A stretch of DNA of 64,000 bases, taken from an uncultured Lachnospiraceae bacterium. Its GTDB lineage: Bacteria > Bacillota > Clostridia > Lachnospirales > Lachnospiraceae. The stretch is from contig CAJTXA010000004.1 in NCBI GenBank assembly GCA_910579865.1, positions 124,001 to 188,000 of the forward strand, given 5' to 3'. Below are positions 1-9,158 of the stretch, one piece after another. Numbering within the stretch: position 1 is the first letter of the stretch; the number at the start of each line of letters is the position of its first letter. The position numbers and the translations under genes were made by a program. The notes below the pieces were generated by a model. That model saw nothing but the letters and a program-made list of their open reading frames with translations, ran no database searches and was not told the DNA's origin.

Positions 1-1
1 A

Positions 2-1036
2 CTTGGCTATAAAGAAGGACTAGATGGAAATAATATTCTGGTGTTAAAAGAACAAGATGTATTAATCATCACTGACTTAATGATGGGTGGTGATGGAAAG
101 AATGTGATTGATACAGAGATTAATGAACTTCATTTAAGTGCAATTAGTGAAGCGATGAATCAGATGATGGGAAGTTCTGCAACTTCTTTATCAACTATGA
201 TTAACCAAAAGATTGATATTTTACCTCCAGTTGCAAAAGTAATCAGTTTTGATTCTGATTTAGACTTAGATCCAAACTTTATTATGCCAGAATTTATAAA
301 GGTTTCCTTTAAACTGACAATCGGTGATCTTGTAAATAGCGAAATCATGCAACTTTATCCAATTGATTTTGCGTCTAAACTTTATAATATGTTTTCAGGT
401 CAGGGGGAAGATACAACAAAGGAACCAGAACCATCGGTACCATCACAACCTGATATGGGTATGCCGCAGCAGACACCACAGATGAATATGAATTCGCAGA
501 TGGGTATGCCACAGATGAATATGGATCCATCTCAAATGCAAATGGGTATGAATCCACAGATGATGGGTATGCCGCAGATGAATATGGGCATGCCACAAAT
601 GAATATGAATCCGCAAATGGGCATGGGTATGCCGCAGATGAATATGGACCCATCTCAGATGCAAATGGGTATGAATCCACAGATGATGGGTATGCCATAT
701 GGAATGCCATATCAGATGCCATACGGGATGCCACAGGAACAGGCGAATGTGCAGCAGGCACAATTTCAGCCATTTATTAATCCAATCTCTCCAGCACAGA
801 TGCAGGAGAACATCGATCTAATTATGGATGTTCCATTGGAAATTACTGTGGAATTAGGAAAAACCACTCGTTCAATTAAAGATATATTAGAATTTGCACC
901 AGGCAGTATTATTGAATTAAATAAGATTGCAGGTGAACCAATTGACGTATTGGTAAATGGTAAGTATGTAGCGAAAGGAGAAGTTGTAGTTATCGAAGAA
1001 AGTTTTGCAATTAGAGTAACAGAAATTTTCAAGTAG
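2..1036 (+). CDS. fliY: Flagellar motor switch phosphatase FliY (5'-truncated by window edge)
   Basis: The reading frame is open from base 2 through a GTG at 41, so the gene begins upstream of the window; about 344 residues are visible. The N-terminal part is the end of a CheC-like phosphatase domain, with the ELHLSAISEAMNQMMG helix that fits the CheC active-site pattern (E and N four residues apart). The last ~75 residues are a FliN/SpoA C-ring domain (DVPLEITVELG, then GEPIDVLVNGKYVAKGE). Between them is a linker very rich in Met, Gln, Pro and Gly, with an internal 74-bp duplication. FliY-type proteins sit in the motor switch and dephosphorylate CheY-P, which fits the cheY gene 30 nt downstream. 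Assignment is firm; the Met-rich linker is unusual. Confidence 0.93.
   Translation, partial: LGYKEGLDGNNILVLKEQDVLIITDLMMGGDGKNVIDTEINELHLSAISEAMNQMMGSSATSLSTMINQKIDILPPVAKVISFDSDLDLDPNFIMPEFIKVSFKLTIGDLVNSEIMQLYPIDFASKLYNMFSGQGEDTTKEPEPSVPSQPDMGMPQQTPQMNMNSQMGMPQMNMDPSQMQMGMNPQMMGMPQMNMGMPQMNMNPQMGMGMPQMNMDPSQMQMGMNPQMMGMPYGMPYQMPYGMPQEQANVQQAQFQPFINPISPAQMQENIDLIMDVPLEITVELGKTTRSIKDILEFAPGSIIELNKIAGEPIDVLVNGKYVAKGEVVVIEESFAIRVTEIFK
500..696 (+). repeat. Internal 74-bp duplication in the fliY linker
   Basis: Bases 500-573 and 623-696 are near-identical 74-bp units that start at ATGGGTATGCC and encode the same Met/Gln/Pro-rich string, with only a few synonymous differences (for example CCA/CCG, GAT/GAC). 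The stretch between them repeats shorter pieces of the same motif. This looks like slippage or unequal crossover expanding a disordered linker. Confidence 0.85.
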
Positions 1037-1066
1037 AAACCATAGCGATAGATAGGAGAGAAAAGA

Positions 1067-1429
1067 ATGGGAAAGAATATTTTAATTTGTGATGATGCAG
1101 CATTTATGAGAATGATGATTAAGGACATTCTAACAAAGAACGGATATACAGTTGCTGGAGAAGCAGAAAATGGAGCGAAAGCAGTAGAACGCTATTTGGA
1201 ATTAAAGCCAGATTTAGTAATGATGGATATTACTATGCCAGAGATGGATGGAATTCAAGCACTAAAGAAGATTAAACAAGCAGATCCAGGTGCAAATGTA
1301 ATTATGTGTTCTGCAATGGGACAGCAGGCAATGGTTATTGAAGCAATTCAGTCAGGGGCAAAGGACTTTATTGTAAAACCATTTGATAAGGATAGAGTAC
1401 TAGAAGCGGTTAAGAAAGCAGTAGGTTAA
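1067..1429 (+). CDS. cheY: Chemotaxis response regulator CheY
   Basis: This is a 120-residue single receiver domain. The acidic pocket (CDDA, residues 8-11), phospho-acceptor Asp54 in VMMDITMPEMDG, the conserved S/T in MCSAMG and Lys of VKPFD are all present. It carries no output domain, as expected for the diffusible regulator phosphorylated by CheA that binds the motor switch. It lies directly between fliY and fliO, the Firmicutes fla/che order. The ATG follows a GGAGAG ribosome binding site. Confidence 0.96.
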   Translation: MGKNILICDDAAFMRMMIKDILTKNGYTVAGEAENGAKAVERYLELKPDLVMMDITMPEMDGIQALKKIKQADPGANVIMCSAMGQQAMVIEAIQSGAKDFIVKPFDKDRVLEAVKKAVG

Positions 1430-1431
1430 AA

Positions 1432-1851
1432 GTGAACTTTGTAAATCGGATAGCAGAGAGTCTGACGGTACTATTTATCTTTTGTATTGTACTAGCAATT
1501 ACATATCTGGTAACTCGCTTTATAGCGGGTTATCAGAAGTCACAGATGTCTCAGGGAAATATCCGTATCCTTGAGACAACTCGTATTTCACAGACGAAGT
1601 ATCTACAGCTTTTACAGGTAGGAGAAGTCTATATGGTAATTGCAGTATGCAAAGATAGTGTTACAATGTTGACTACCTTAGAGAAAGAACAGCTAAATTT
1701 TGAGCTTATGCCAGAAGTAGAACAGCCGGATTTTAAAGAGATTTTATCTAAATTTGTTAATCAAAATCCGTGGAATAGACAGAAATCTCAAAATCAACAA
1801 AAGTCAAAAGAAGATCAGGAGGTTTCAGAGAAACGGAACAGTGAGAAGTGA
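1432..1851 (+). CDS. fliO: Flagellar biosynthesis protein FliO
   Basis: The 139-residue protein starts at a GTG 2 nt after the cheY stop. One transmembrane segment (about residues 9-30) is followed by a small cytoplasmic domain with the FliO-type pattern IRILETTRIS...LQVGEVYMVIAV, then a polar Gln/Lys-rich tail. FliO is the membrane chaperone that helps assemble the FliP ring of the flagellar export gate. Sequence conservation in this family is weak, so the call leans on topology and on its position immediately before fliP. Confidence 0.85.
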   Translation: MNFVNRIAESLTVLFIFCIVLAITYLVTRFIAGYQKSQMSQGNIRILETTRISQTKYLQLLQVGEVYMVIAVCKDSVTMLTTLEKEQLNFELMPEVEQPDFKEILSKFVNQNPWNRQKSQNQQKSKEDQEVSEKRNSEK

Positions 1852-1863
1852 AGGAAAGGCAAT

Positions 1864-2700
1864 ATGGAAAAAAGAAGAAAAGAAAAAAAGAAAAGAAACA
1901 AAGTTCATAAATTTCTGATTGTATTCAGCCTGATATGGCTGTTATGTGGCCTGACAGGAACCACCATTTATGCAGCTTCCTCCACGGTAACAACGACAAG
2001 AACAGAAGGCGATACGGAAAGTGCTGCTCCTACTTTTGGATTTTCAATTACAACAAATGGAGATAACGAAGGTTTAGCAGGGAGTGTACAGATTATCTTG
2101 GTATTAACCGTAATTGCATTAGCACCTTCTATTTTGATTATGCTAACTTCATTTACCAGGATTTTAATTGTGCTTCATTTTACTAGGGCGGCAATTGGAA
2201 CACAGACGGCACCGCCGAATCAAATCTTAATCGGGTTGTCGTTATTTTTAACTTTTTTTATTATGGGTCCGGTTTTTTCTGAAATTAATACGAAAGCAAT
2301 TCAGCCACTTTCGGAAGGAACTATTACAATGGAGGAGGCAACAAAACTTGGGATTGATCCGTTAAAGCGGTTTATGCTTGCTCAGACTGCTGACCGAGAT
2401 TTGAATACTATGTTAGAAATCGGTCGTATGGAAGCAGAAGAAGATTCTATGAATTATTCGCTTCCAATTGTAGTATGCAGTTTTATGCTAAGTGAATTAA
2501 GAGCTGCATTTATTATTGGATTTGTAATCTATATTCCATTCCTTGTTATTGATATGGTAGTGTCTTCTACTTTGATGTCAATGGGTATGATGATGTTGCC
2601 ACCAACTACGATTTCCATGCCATTTAAGATTTTGCTTTTTGTGTTGGCAGACGGATGGAATCTAATTATTGTAAATTTAATGAATACCTTTATATTATAG
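1864..2700 (+). CDS. fliP: Flagellar export gate protein FliP
   Basis: This 278-residue membrane protein has a basic N-terminus and a signal-like hydrophobic segment (residues ~17-38), then the FliP core: LTSFTRILIVLHFTR, a GPVF loop, RFMLAQTADRDL and the C-terminal membrane hairpins with SMGMMMLPPTTISMPFKI. FliP forms the pentameric core of the flagellar type III secretion gate with FliQ and FliR, which follow directly. The lysine/arginine-rich N-terminal extension is longer than usual. An AAGGAAAGG ribosome binding site precedes the ATG. Confidence 0.97.
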   Translation: MEKRRKEKKKRNKVHKFLIVFSLIWLLCGLTGTTIYAASSTVTTTRTEGDTESAAPTFGFSITTNGDNEGLAGSVQIILVLTVIALAPSILIMLTSFTRILIVLHFTRAAIGTQTAPPNQILIGLSLFLTFFIMGPVFSEINTKAIQPLSEGTITMEEATKLGIDPLKRFMLAQTADRDLNTMLEIGRMEAEEDSMNYSLPIVVCSFMLSELRAAFIIGFVIYIPFLVIDMVVSSTLMSMGMMMLPPTTISMPFKILLFVLADGWNLIIVNLMNTFIL

Positions 2701-2721
2701 CAGGAATGGAGATGAGCTGTT

Positions 2722-2997
2722 TTGACAGAAGAAACCATAATTGAGATTACACGACAGACATTATTTGTAATTATTGAGTGTGCTGCACCTTTGCTTTTGA
2801 TTTCATTAATTATAGGTTTGATTATTAGTATTTTTCAAACTGTGACTTCGATACAAGAACAGACATTAACCTTTGTACCAAAATTATTATGTGTGTTTGT
2901 GGGAATTCTTATCTTTGGAAACTGGATCTTAAACAATATTGTTGCCCTGACGGAACAACTATGGGGTAGCTTTGGAGCATTTATACAATGGAAATAA
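2722..2997 (+). CDS. fliQ: Flagellar export gate protein FliQ
   Basis: The 91-residue protein is made of two long hydrophobic helices separated by a short polar turn, with the FliQ signature around FQTVTSIQEQTLTFVPK. It is a subunit of the flagellar export gate. Translation appears to begin at TTG 2722, since no ATG is placed well. The 3' end overlaps the start of fliR by 10 nt, suggesting translational coupling. Confidence 0.95.
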   Translation: MTEETIIEITRQTLFVIIECAAPLLLISLIIGLIISIFQTVTSIQEQTLTFVPKLLCVFVGILIFGNWILNNIVALTEQLWGSFGAFIQWK

Positions 2998-3767
2998 ATA
3001 CAGGTCTTACCGTAGAAGATTTTGAGGCGTTTTTATTAATACTTATAAGAATTACTTCCTTTATGGTGACAGCTCCGTTTTTTAGTACCAGCAATACGCC
3101 GATGCGGTTTAAACTGGGGCTTGGCATTTTCCTATCCATATTGATTCAGATGGCGATGCCACTTACCGTACCGGCATATTCTAATGTAATAGAATATGCA
3201 TTTCTTATAATAGAGGAAAGTGCAGCAGGCATTTTAATTGGGATATCAGCAAATGTGTCAATGTTGGCAATTCAGTTTACTGGCCGTGTCATTGATATGG
3301 AGATTGGTATGTCCATGGCAACAATTTATGATCCAACAACTCGAACACAGGCGAGTTTAACAGGAGGATTATATAATTATTTAATCTTAATGATGTTAGT
3401 GGTAACAGATATGCATCATTTTTTACTAAAAGCATTAGTGGATTCATTTCAAGTCATTCCAATCGGTGGGATTCATATGGGAAATACCTATGATCGAGTG
3501 CTTGGATTTTTTTCGTCTTATTTTTCAATTGGATTTCGTCTAGTGCTTCCTGTATTTGCAGCAACCTTGATTATTAGTATTATACTTGGTATTTTATCAA
3601 AAGTTGCACCTCAGATGAATATGATGGCAGTAGGTATGCAAATTAAGGTGTTGGCAGGATTGGCTATTATTTTTTTAACAGCAGGATTATTGCCGTCTAT
3701 GGCAGATTATGTCTTTGAAAACATGCAGTCTATGGTAATTAGTATCATGAAGGGGATGATGGAATAA
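2988..3767 (+). CDS. fliR: Flagellar export gate protein FliR
   Basis: The 259-residue protein has about six hydrophobic segments and the FliR motifs FMVTAPFFSTSNTP near the N-terminus and GRVIDMEIGMSMA in the middle. It completes the FliPQR export gate. Its ATG lies inside the end of fliQ, and its TAA shares a base with the flhB ATG (TAATG), so the three genes are likely translationally coupled. Confidence 0.96.
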   Translation: MEINTGLTVEDFEAFLLILIRITSFMVTAPFFSTSNTPMRFKLGLGIFLSILIQMAMPLTVPAYSNVIEYAFLIIEESAAGILIGISANVSMLAIQFTGRVIDMEIGMSMATIYDPTTRTQASLTGGLYNYLILMMLVVTDMHHFLLKALVDSFQVIPIGGIHMGNTYDRVLGFFSSYFSIGFRLVLPVFAATLIISIILGILSKVAPQMNMMAVGMQIKVLAGLAIIFLTAGLLPSMADYVFENMQSMVISIMKGMME

Positions 3768-4906
3768 TGAGAGAGGGAGGCTACTTATTAAGATATCAGC
3801 TCCAGTTCTTTGCAAAAGATGGTCCTGGTGGAGAAAAGACGGAAGAGGCCACTCCCAAAAAGCTGGAGGATGCAAGAAAAGAAGGACAGGTTAGTAAAAG
3901 TAAAGATTTGGGTAATTTTGTTATGTTGTTTTTCCTATTTCTTATTTTAAAGATCTTTCTTTCCTATATAGGAGGTGGACTATTGGAAAGTTTTCATATT
4001 ATATATGGAAGATTTTCTGATATTACCGCTGATCAATGCCAAAATTTTAACATTCGTTATGTTGGCCATATATTACGGCTGATGATGGGAAAGATTTTGC
4101 TGATTATCCTGCCTGTGTTGGCAATCAGTGTCCTAGTGTCTTTTATTATGGATTTGGCACAAGTAAAATGGAAAGTAACAACAAAGCCATTAATGCCTAA
4201 ATTTAATAAATTAAATCCAATCAATGGATTTAAGCGAATTTTTTCCAGCAAGACGATTGTGGAATTGTTAAAGTCCATTGCAATTATTATGGTAATTGCA
4301 ATATTGGCCTATATGGAATTAAAAGGACAAATTGGATATTTGTTTCTCTTGTATCAAATGGATTTATTTGATGCACTTGGTTTTATTGGAAATACAATTA
4401 TCAATTTAGGGATAAAGGTTAGCGCTGTTTTGTTATTAATTGGTTTTGCAGATTTATTTTATCAGAAGCGTAAATTTAAAGAAGATATGAGGATGACAAA
4501 ACAGGAAGTAAAAGATGAATATAAGAATGCAGAGGGAGATCCACAGATTAAAGGGCAGATCCGAAGAAAGATGCAACAAGCATCTATGCGTCGTATGATG
4601 CAGAGTGTACCAAAAGCGGATGTCGTGATTACAAACCCAACGCATTTTGCAGTTGCAATACAATATGATTCAAAAGTAGCTTCTGCCCCTATTGTAGTAG
4701 CAAAAGGACAGGATTTCTTAGCACAGAAAATTAAAGAAGCAGCAAAGGAACATAATGTGGAGATTGTAGAGAATAAACCTCTTGCAAGAGCATTGTATTA
4801 CAACGTAGATATTGGAGGAATGGTGCCACCTGAATTATATCAGGCAGTGGCAGAAGTACTGGCATTTGTATATAAAGTAAAGAATAAAGTATACAATCCA
4901 GAGTAG
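3767..4906 (+). CDS. flhB: Flagellar export switch protein FlhB
   Basis: This 379-residue protein has the FlhB N-terminal signature GGEKTEEATPKKLEDARKEGQV, four transmembrane segments, a charged linker and the C-terminal domain with the autocleavage site NPTH in VVITNPTHFAVAI. FlhB self-cleaves between N and P to switch substrate specificity from rod/hook to filament proteins. All residues needed for cleavage are visible. The start codon overlaps the fliR stop. Confidence 0.97.
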   Translation: MREGGYLLRYQLQFFAKDGPGGEKTEEATPKKLEDARKEGQVSKSKDLGNFVMLFFLFLILKIFLSYIGGGLLESFHIIYGRFSDITADQCQNFNIRYVGHILRLMMGKILLIILPVLAISVLVSFIMDLAQVKWKVTTKPLMPKFNKLNPINGFKRIFSSKTIVELLKSIAIIMVIAILAYMELKGQIGYLFLLYQMDLFDALGFIGNTIINLGIKVSAVLLLIGFADLFYQKRKFKEDMRMTKQEVKDEYKNAEGDPQIKGQIRRKMQQASMRRMMQSVPKADVVITNPTHFAVAIQYDSKVASAPIVVAKGQDFLAQKIKEAAKEHNVEIVENKPLARALYYNVDIGGMVPPELYQAVAEVLAFVYKVKNKVYNPE

Positions 4907-4950
4907 GAACAGGCTAAAGGAAATTTAGCGATAGTATGGGAGGTATACAA

Positions 4951-6987
4951 GTGAAGAAGTCAGACCTTGGATTGGGATTATACGTCCTGGCAGCAGTTAT
5001 ATTTTTGCTTATTCCAATTCCATCCCAGTTATTGGACGTTATGCTTGCAGTCAATATATCAGTTGCTTTAATCGTTATGTTTAATGCGATGTTTGCAAAA
5101 GAGGCGTTGGATATGGCGTCATTTCCAACCTTATTATTGTTTACAACGATTTTTCGTATTGGTTTAAATGCTGCATCCACGAAGTTAATTTTAACAACAG
5201 GAGAACCTGGAAATGTAGTAGAAACCTTTGGTAATTTCGTTGGTGGTGGAAATTTAGCGGTTGGTGTTATTATCTTTATTATTATTATTATCATACAGCT
5301 TTTTGTAATCAATAAAGGTTCTGAACGTGTTGCTGAAGTAACAGCTAGATTTACGCTGGATGCAATGCCAGGAAAGCAGATGGCAATTGACGCTGATTTA
5401 AATACAGGTGCAATTACTGATGTGGAAGCAAAAGAACGACGGGAAAAGCTGCAACAGGAATCCAACTTCTTTGGTGCAATGGATGGTGCAATGAAGTATG
5501 TAAAGGGAGATGCAACCGCAGGTTTAATTATTACAGTAGTTAATATTATTGGTGGAATTGCAATGGGAGTACTTTACAGAGGAATGGATGCACAAACAGC
5601 GATGGATCATTATACCATTTTAACCATTGGTGATGGTTTAGTTAGCCAGATTCCTTCTCTATTGATTTCATTGGCTTCTGGTATGATTGTTACAAAAGGT
5701 TCGAAGGGAGATGATGTCAGCGGACAGATCTTTGACGAACTATTTTCTATTCCAAAAGTACTGATGATGGTAGGTGGTACGTTGGTTTTTCTTGGAGTAG
5801 TAACCCCATTATCTTGGTATATTTTTGTACCATTTGGTGCAATTTTGTTGTTCTTAGGTACAAGAATTCGTACAAGACAAGGAATTGAAGCAATTGAGGA
5901 AGAAGTTTCGGAAGCAGAGATGGAAGCAGATGAAATTCGAAAACCAGAGAATGTTATTTCACTTTTACAAGTGGATCCAGTAGAATTAGAATTTGGTTAT
6001 GGAATTATTCCACTTGCTGATGCCAATCAGGGTGGTGATTTATTAGATCGAGTAGTAATGATTCGGCGTCATGTTGCTTTGGAGTTAGGAGCAGTGGTAC
6101 CAATTATTCGATTGCGGGACAATATTCAGTTAAATCCAAATCAATATATTATCAAAATAAAGGGTGTACAAGTTAGTGAGGGAGAGATTTTATTCGATCA
6201 TTATATGGCGATGAATCCTGGCTTTGTAGAGGAAGAAATTACTGGTATTCCAACATTTGAACCATCTTTCCATCTTCCGGCAGTCTGGATTACAGAAGGA
6301 CAGCGAGAACGGGCAGAATCGTTAGGGTATACTGTAGTCGATCCACCTTCGATTATTGCAACACATTTAACCGAAATTATCAAGAGCCATTTAGCAGAAT
6401 TGTTGACCAGACAAGATGTACAGACTTTAGTAAACAATTTAAAAGAAACCCATCCAACACTTGTGGAAGAGTTGGTACCAAAATTGCTTAATATTGGTGA
6501 AGTACAGAAAGTTCTGCAAAATCTGTTAAGTGAGGGAATTTCTATTCGAGATTTGGTTACAATATTTGAAACATTGGCTGATCATGCAGCGATTACAAGA
6601 GATACAGACGTATTGACAGAATATGTACGTCAAAGCTTAAAAAGAGCGATATCAGGAAAGTTCTTTGTTACAAATGAAACAACTAGTGTAGTCACACTAG
6701 ATCCCAAAACAGAGCAAGAGATTATGGGTTCTGTGAAACAGACAGAACAAGGTGCTTATCTGACTTTACAACCAGAAAAGACAAAGAGAATATTAAAATC
6801 AGTAGAAGAACAGGTCGGAAAACTGGAAAGTATGGGAAAAAATCCGATTGTCATTACTTCTCCGATTGTGAGAGCCTATTTTAAAAAACTTACACAAGAT
6901 TATTTTAGAGATCTAGTAGTAATCTCTTATAATGAGGTCGAGTCAAATGTAGAATTACAATCAGTAGGGATGGTGACAGCAGAATGA
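4951..6987 (+). CDS. flhA: Flagellar export protein FlhA
   Basis: About 678 residues: an N-terminal region with roughly eight transmembrane helices including the conserved FHIPEP-type stretch FPTLLLFTTIFRIGLN and LDAMPGKQMAIDADLN, then the large cytoplasmic domain (about residue 340 onward) that docks chaperone-substrate complexes. FlhA forms the nonameric ring of the export apparatus. An in-frame ATG at 4936 overlaps the GGGAGGT ribosome binding site (4938-4944), so GTG 4951, 6-7 nt after it, is the better start. The stop overlaps the flhF start (ATGA). Confidence 0.96.
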   Translation: MKKSDLGLGLYVLAAVIFLLIPIPSQLLDVMLAVNISVALIVMFNAMFAKEALDMASFPTLLLFTTIFRIGLNAASTKLILTTGEPGNVVETFGNFVGGGNLAVGVIIFIIIIIIQLFVINKGSERVAEVTARFTLDAMPGKQMAIDADLNTGAITDVEAKERREKLQQESNFFGAMDGAMKYVKGDATAGLIITVVNIIGGIAMGVLYRGMDAQTAMDHYTILTIGDGLVSQIPSLLISLASGMIVTKGSKGDDVSGQIFDELFSIPKVLMMVGGTLVFLGVVTPLSWYIFVPFGAILLFLGTRIRTRQGIEAIEEEVSEAEMEADEIRKPENVISLLQVDPVELEFGYGIIPLADANQGGDLLDRVVMIRRHVALELGAVVPIIRLRDNIQLNPNQYIIKIKGVQVSEGEILFDHYMAMNPGFVEEEITGIPTFEPSFHLPAVWITEGQRERAESLGYTVVDPPSIIATHLTEIIKSHLAELLTRQDVQTLVNNLKETHPTLVEELVPKLLNIGEVQKVLQNLLSEGISIRDLVTIFETLADHAAITRDTDVLTEYVRQSLKRAISGKFFVTNETTSVVTLDPKTEQEIMGSVKQTEQGAYLTLQPEKTKRILKSVEEQVGKLESMGKNPIVITSPIVRAYFKKLTQDYFRDLVVISYNEVESNVELQSVGMVTAE

Positions 6988-8150
6988 TAATCAAGAAGTT
7001 TCAAGGGAAGACAGAAAAAGAAGCAATACTTGCAGCACAAACCGAATTGGGAAGTAGTGCAGTGATTATGAATATTAAAACAATCCGATCACGTGGGATG
7101 TTAAAACTTTTTCGAAAAGAAGTGGTCGAGGTAACAGCCGCACTAGAAGAAAAGAAGGAGGCTCCTTTTGTAGAGAAAAAGGAGACTCTTCCAAATATAG
7201 AACAGATAACGACAAATTTGCGAACAGAATCTGTGCAGGAGGGAATGGAGCAGCGTTTAGACAATATTCAATCACTTTTAGAACAACAGATACAAAAAGA
7301 AGAAGAGGAAAAAAGTGAAATTCCAATACAGAAAGAGATGGAGGAAAAGGAATGGATGCCTTTTCTAAGGATGGTTTATAAGCAGCTGTTGAACAATGAA
7401 GTGGAGGAAGGATGTGCGAATCAGATTATTTCTGAGGTAGAACGCTCAATTAAAAAAGAGGCAACATTGGACAGTATTCTTGCTGCTGTTTATCAAAAAA
7501 TTATCTTAAAATTGGGAGAGCCAAAGAAAATTGAATACGATGGAAAACAGAAAAAAATTTATTTTTTTATTGGCCCTACTGGTGTAGGAAAGACAACAAC
7601 CATTGCAAAGCTGGCTTCTGAATTAAAGATGTATCACCATGCAAAATTAGCGTTGATGACATCTGATACGTATCGGCTTGCTGCGGTGGAACAACTACGA
7701 ATCTATGCAAATATTTTGGAACTTCCGCTTCAGGTTATCTATGAACCAGAGGATTTAGACCGAAATTTAAAATTATTGTCGGATTATGATACGATATTAA
7801 TTGATACTGCAGGTCGTTCCCATAAAAATGAAGAGCATTGTAACGAATTAAAGGAGTTGCTTCAAAGTCTTCCAAAAGATTGTGATTATCAGCCAGAGGT
7901 CTTTTTAGTAGTAAGTGTTACAACAAAATACAATGACTTAGTAAATATCTGTAATAAATTTAAAGATTTATGTCAATATAGTGTGATATTTACAAAGCTA
8001 GATGAAACGAACGGAATTGGGAATATTTTGAATATTGCGATGTTAGAGCAAGCAAGTATTTCCTATGAAACTTCCGGTCAGAATGTACCAGATGATATAG
8101 CTGTAATTGATGTGCAAAAGATTGCCAAGCAATTACTTAGAGGAGTTTAG
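6984..8150 (+). CDS. flhF: Flagellar SRP-family GTPase FlhF
   Basis: The 388-residue protein has a short basic N-domain, a variable acidic linker (residues ~55-125) and a C-terminal SRP-type NG GTPase domain: P-loop GPTGVGKTTTIAKLA, TSDTYRLAAVEQL, DTAGRSHKN (G3) and TKLDE (G4). FlhF places flagella and recruits early basal-body components, with FlhG, encoded next, stimulating its GTPase. The start overlaps the flhA stop by 4 nt. Confidence 0.95.
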   Translation: MIIKKFQGKTEKEAILAAQTELGSSAVIMNIKTIRSRGMLKLFRKEVVEVTAALEEKKEAPFVEKKETLPNIEQITTNLRTESVQEGMEQRLDNIQSLLEQQIQKEEEEKSEIPIQKEMEEKEWMPFLRMVYKQLLNNEVEEGCANQIISEVERSIKKEATLDSILAAVYQKIILKLGEPKKIEYDGKQKKIYFFIGPTGVGKTTTIAKLASELKMYHHAKLALMTSDTYRLAAVEQLRIYANILELPLQVIYEPEDLDRNLKLLSDYDTILIDTAGRSHKNEEHCNELKELLQSLPKDCDYQPEVFLVVSVTTKYNDLVNICNKFKDLCQYSVIFTKLDETNGIGNILNIAMLEQASISYETSGQNVPDDIAVIDVQKIAKQLLRGV

Positions 8151-8154
8151 ATAA

Positions 8155-9072
8155 ATGGATCAGGCAGAACGGTTGCGTAACATGATAAAGGCAAGCAAAA
8201 GGGCAGATGATTTTCAGGTAGCACGTCTTATCACGGTAACAAGCGGAAAAGGTGGAGTGGGGAAATCAAATACAGCCGTCAATCTAGCAGTACAATTTCG
8301 AAAAATGGGGTATCGTGTGATTATTTTTGATGCAGATTTTGGATTGGCAAATATTGAAGTGATGTTTGGGGCAATTCCAAAATACAATTTATCAGATTTA
8401 ATTTTTCGTGGTATGACATTGGAAGAGATTATGATTGAAGGACCAATGGGGATTTTTTTTATCTCTGGTGGCTCTGGAGTAGCAGAGCTTTCTGGTCTGA
8501 CAAAAGAAAATGTAAGATTTCTGGCCAAAAAGCTAGTGCAACTGGATCAGATGGCCGATATTCTAATTGTTGATACAGGAGCAGGAATTTCCGATTCTGT
8601 ATTAGAATTTGTAAAAATAAGCAGTGAAGTAGTATTAGTAACTACACCAGAACCAACTTCAATTATGGATTCTTATGCATTATTAAAGGCATTAAGACGT
8701 AAAGAAGGATTTGATCCAAGTTATACAGAGATTCGTGTTATGGCAAACCGGGTTATGGAAAAGGGAGAGGGACATGCTCTCTATGAAAAGCTAAAAACAG
8801 TAGTGGATCAGTTCTTAGAAATGAAACTGAGTTATTTGGGAAGCGTGCCATATGATGTCAATGTTTCAAAAGCAATTATGCAGCAAAAACCGATTACAAT
8901 TACAAATAAGACAGCAAAAGCTTCTTTAGCATATGAAGAGATTGTAAAAAAATTATTGGATATCAAACAGGAAGAACAAGAGAAAAAAATTGGTATTAGT
9001 CAAGTATTTCTCAATCTATTTCATACTAGTATGAAAAAAATAGGCACAAGAATACCAAAAGACACTGTTTGA
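8155..9072 (+). CDS. flhG: Flagellum number regulator FlhG (MinD/ParA-type ATPase)
   Basis: The 305-residue protein is a MinD-type ATPase with a deviant Walker A (SGKGGVGKSNTAVNLA), switch I DADFGLANIEVMFG and switch II ILIVDTGAGI. The N-terminal region upstream of the P-loop (residues 1-22) has the basic, Gln-containing look of the FlhF-activating helix of FlhG/YlxH. It starts 4 nt after flhF. The partner relationship is known for the family; the assignment rests on motif and position. Confidence 0.93.
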   Translation: MDQAERLRNMIKASKRADDFQVARLITVTSGKGGVGKSNTAVNLAVQFRKMGYRVIIFDADFGLANIEVMFGAIPKYNLSDLIFRGMTLEEIMIEGPMGIFFISGGSGVAELSGLTKENVRFLAKKLVQLDQMADILIVDTGAGISDSVLEFVKISSEVVLVTTPEPTSIMDSYALLKALRRKEGFDPSYTEIRVMANRVMEKGEGHALYEKLKTVVDQFLEMKLSYLGSVPYDVNVSKAIMQQKPITITNKTAKASLAYEEIVKKLLDIKQEEQEKKIGISQVFLNLFHTSMKKIGTRIPKDTV

Positions 9073-9158
9073 AAGCTCCTACTGTTTCAGAATTAAATTG
9101 TTTTGTGTTACCTTGTAGTGTAATTTAGAACAAAATATGAAGTTAGGAGGGCTTGCAT

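Noticed and set aside
375..773. Minus-strand ORFs opposite the fliY linker
   Set aside because: They arise from the low-complexity Met/Gln repeat read in reverse and have no ribosome binding site or family.
4914..5465. 183-residue minus-strand ORF opposite flhA
   Set aside because: It lies entirely over the conserved flhA coding sequence and resembles no protein.
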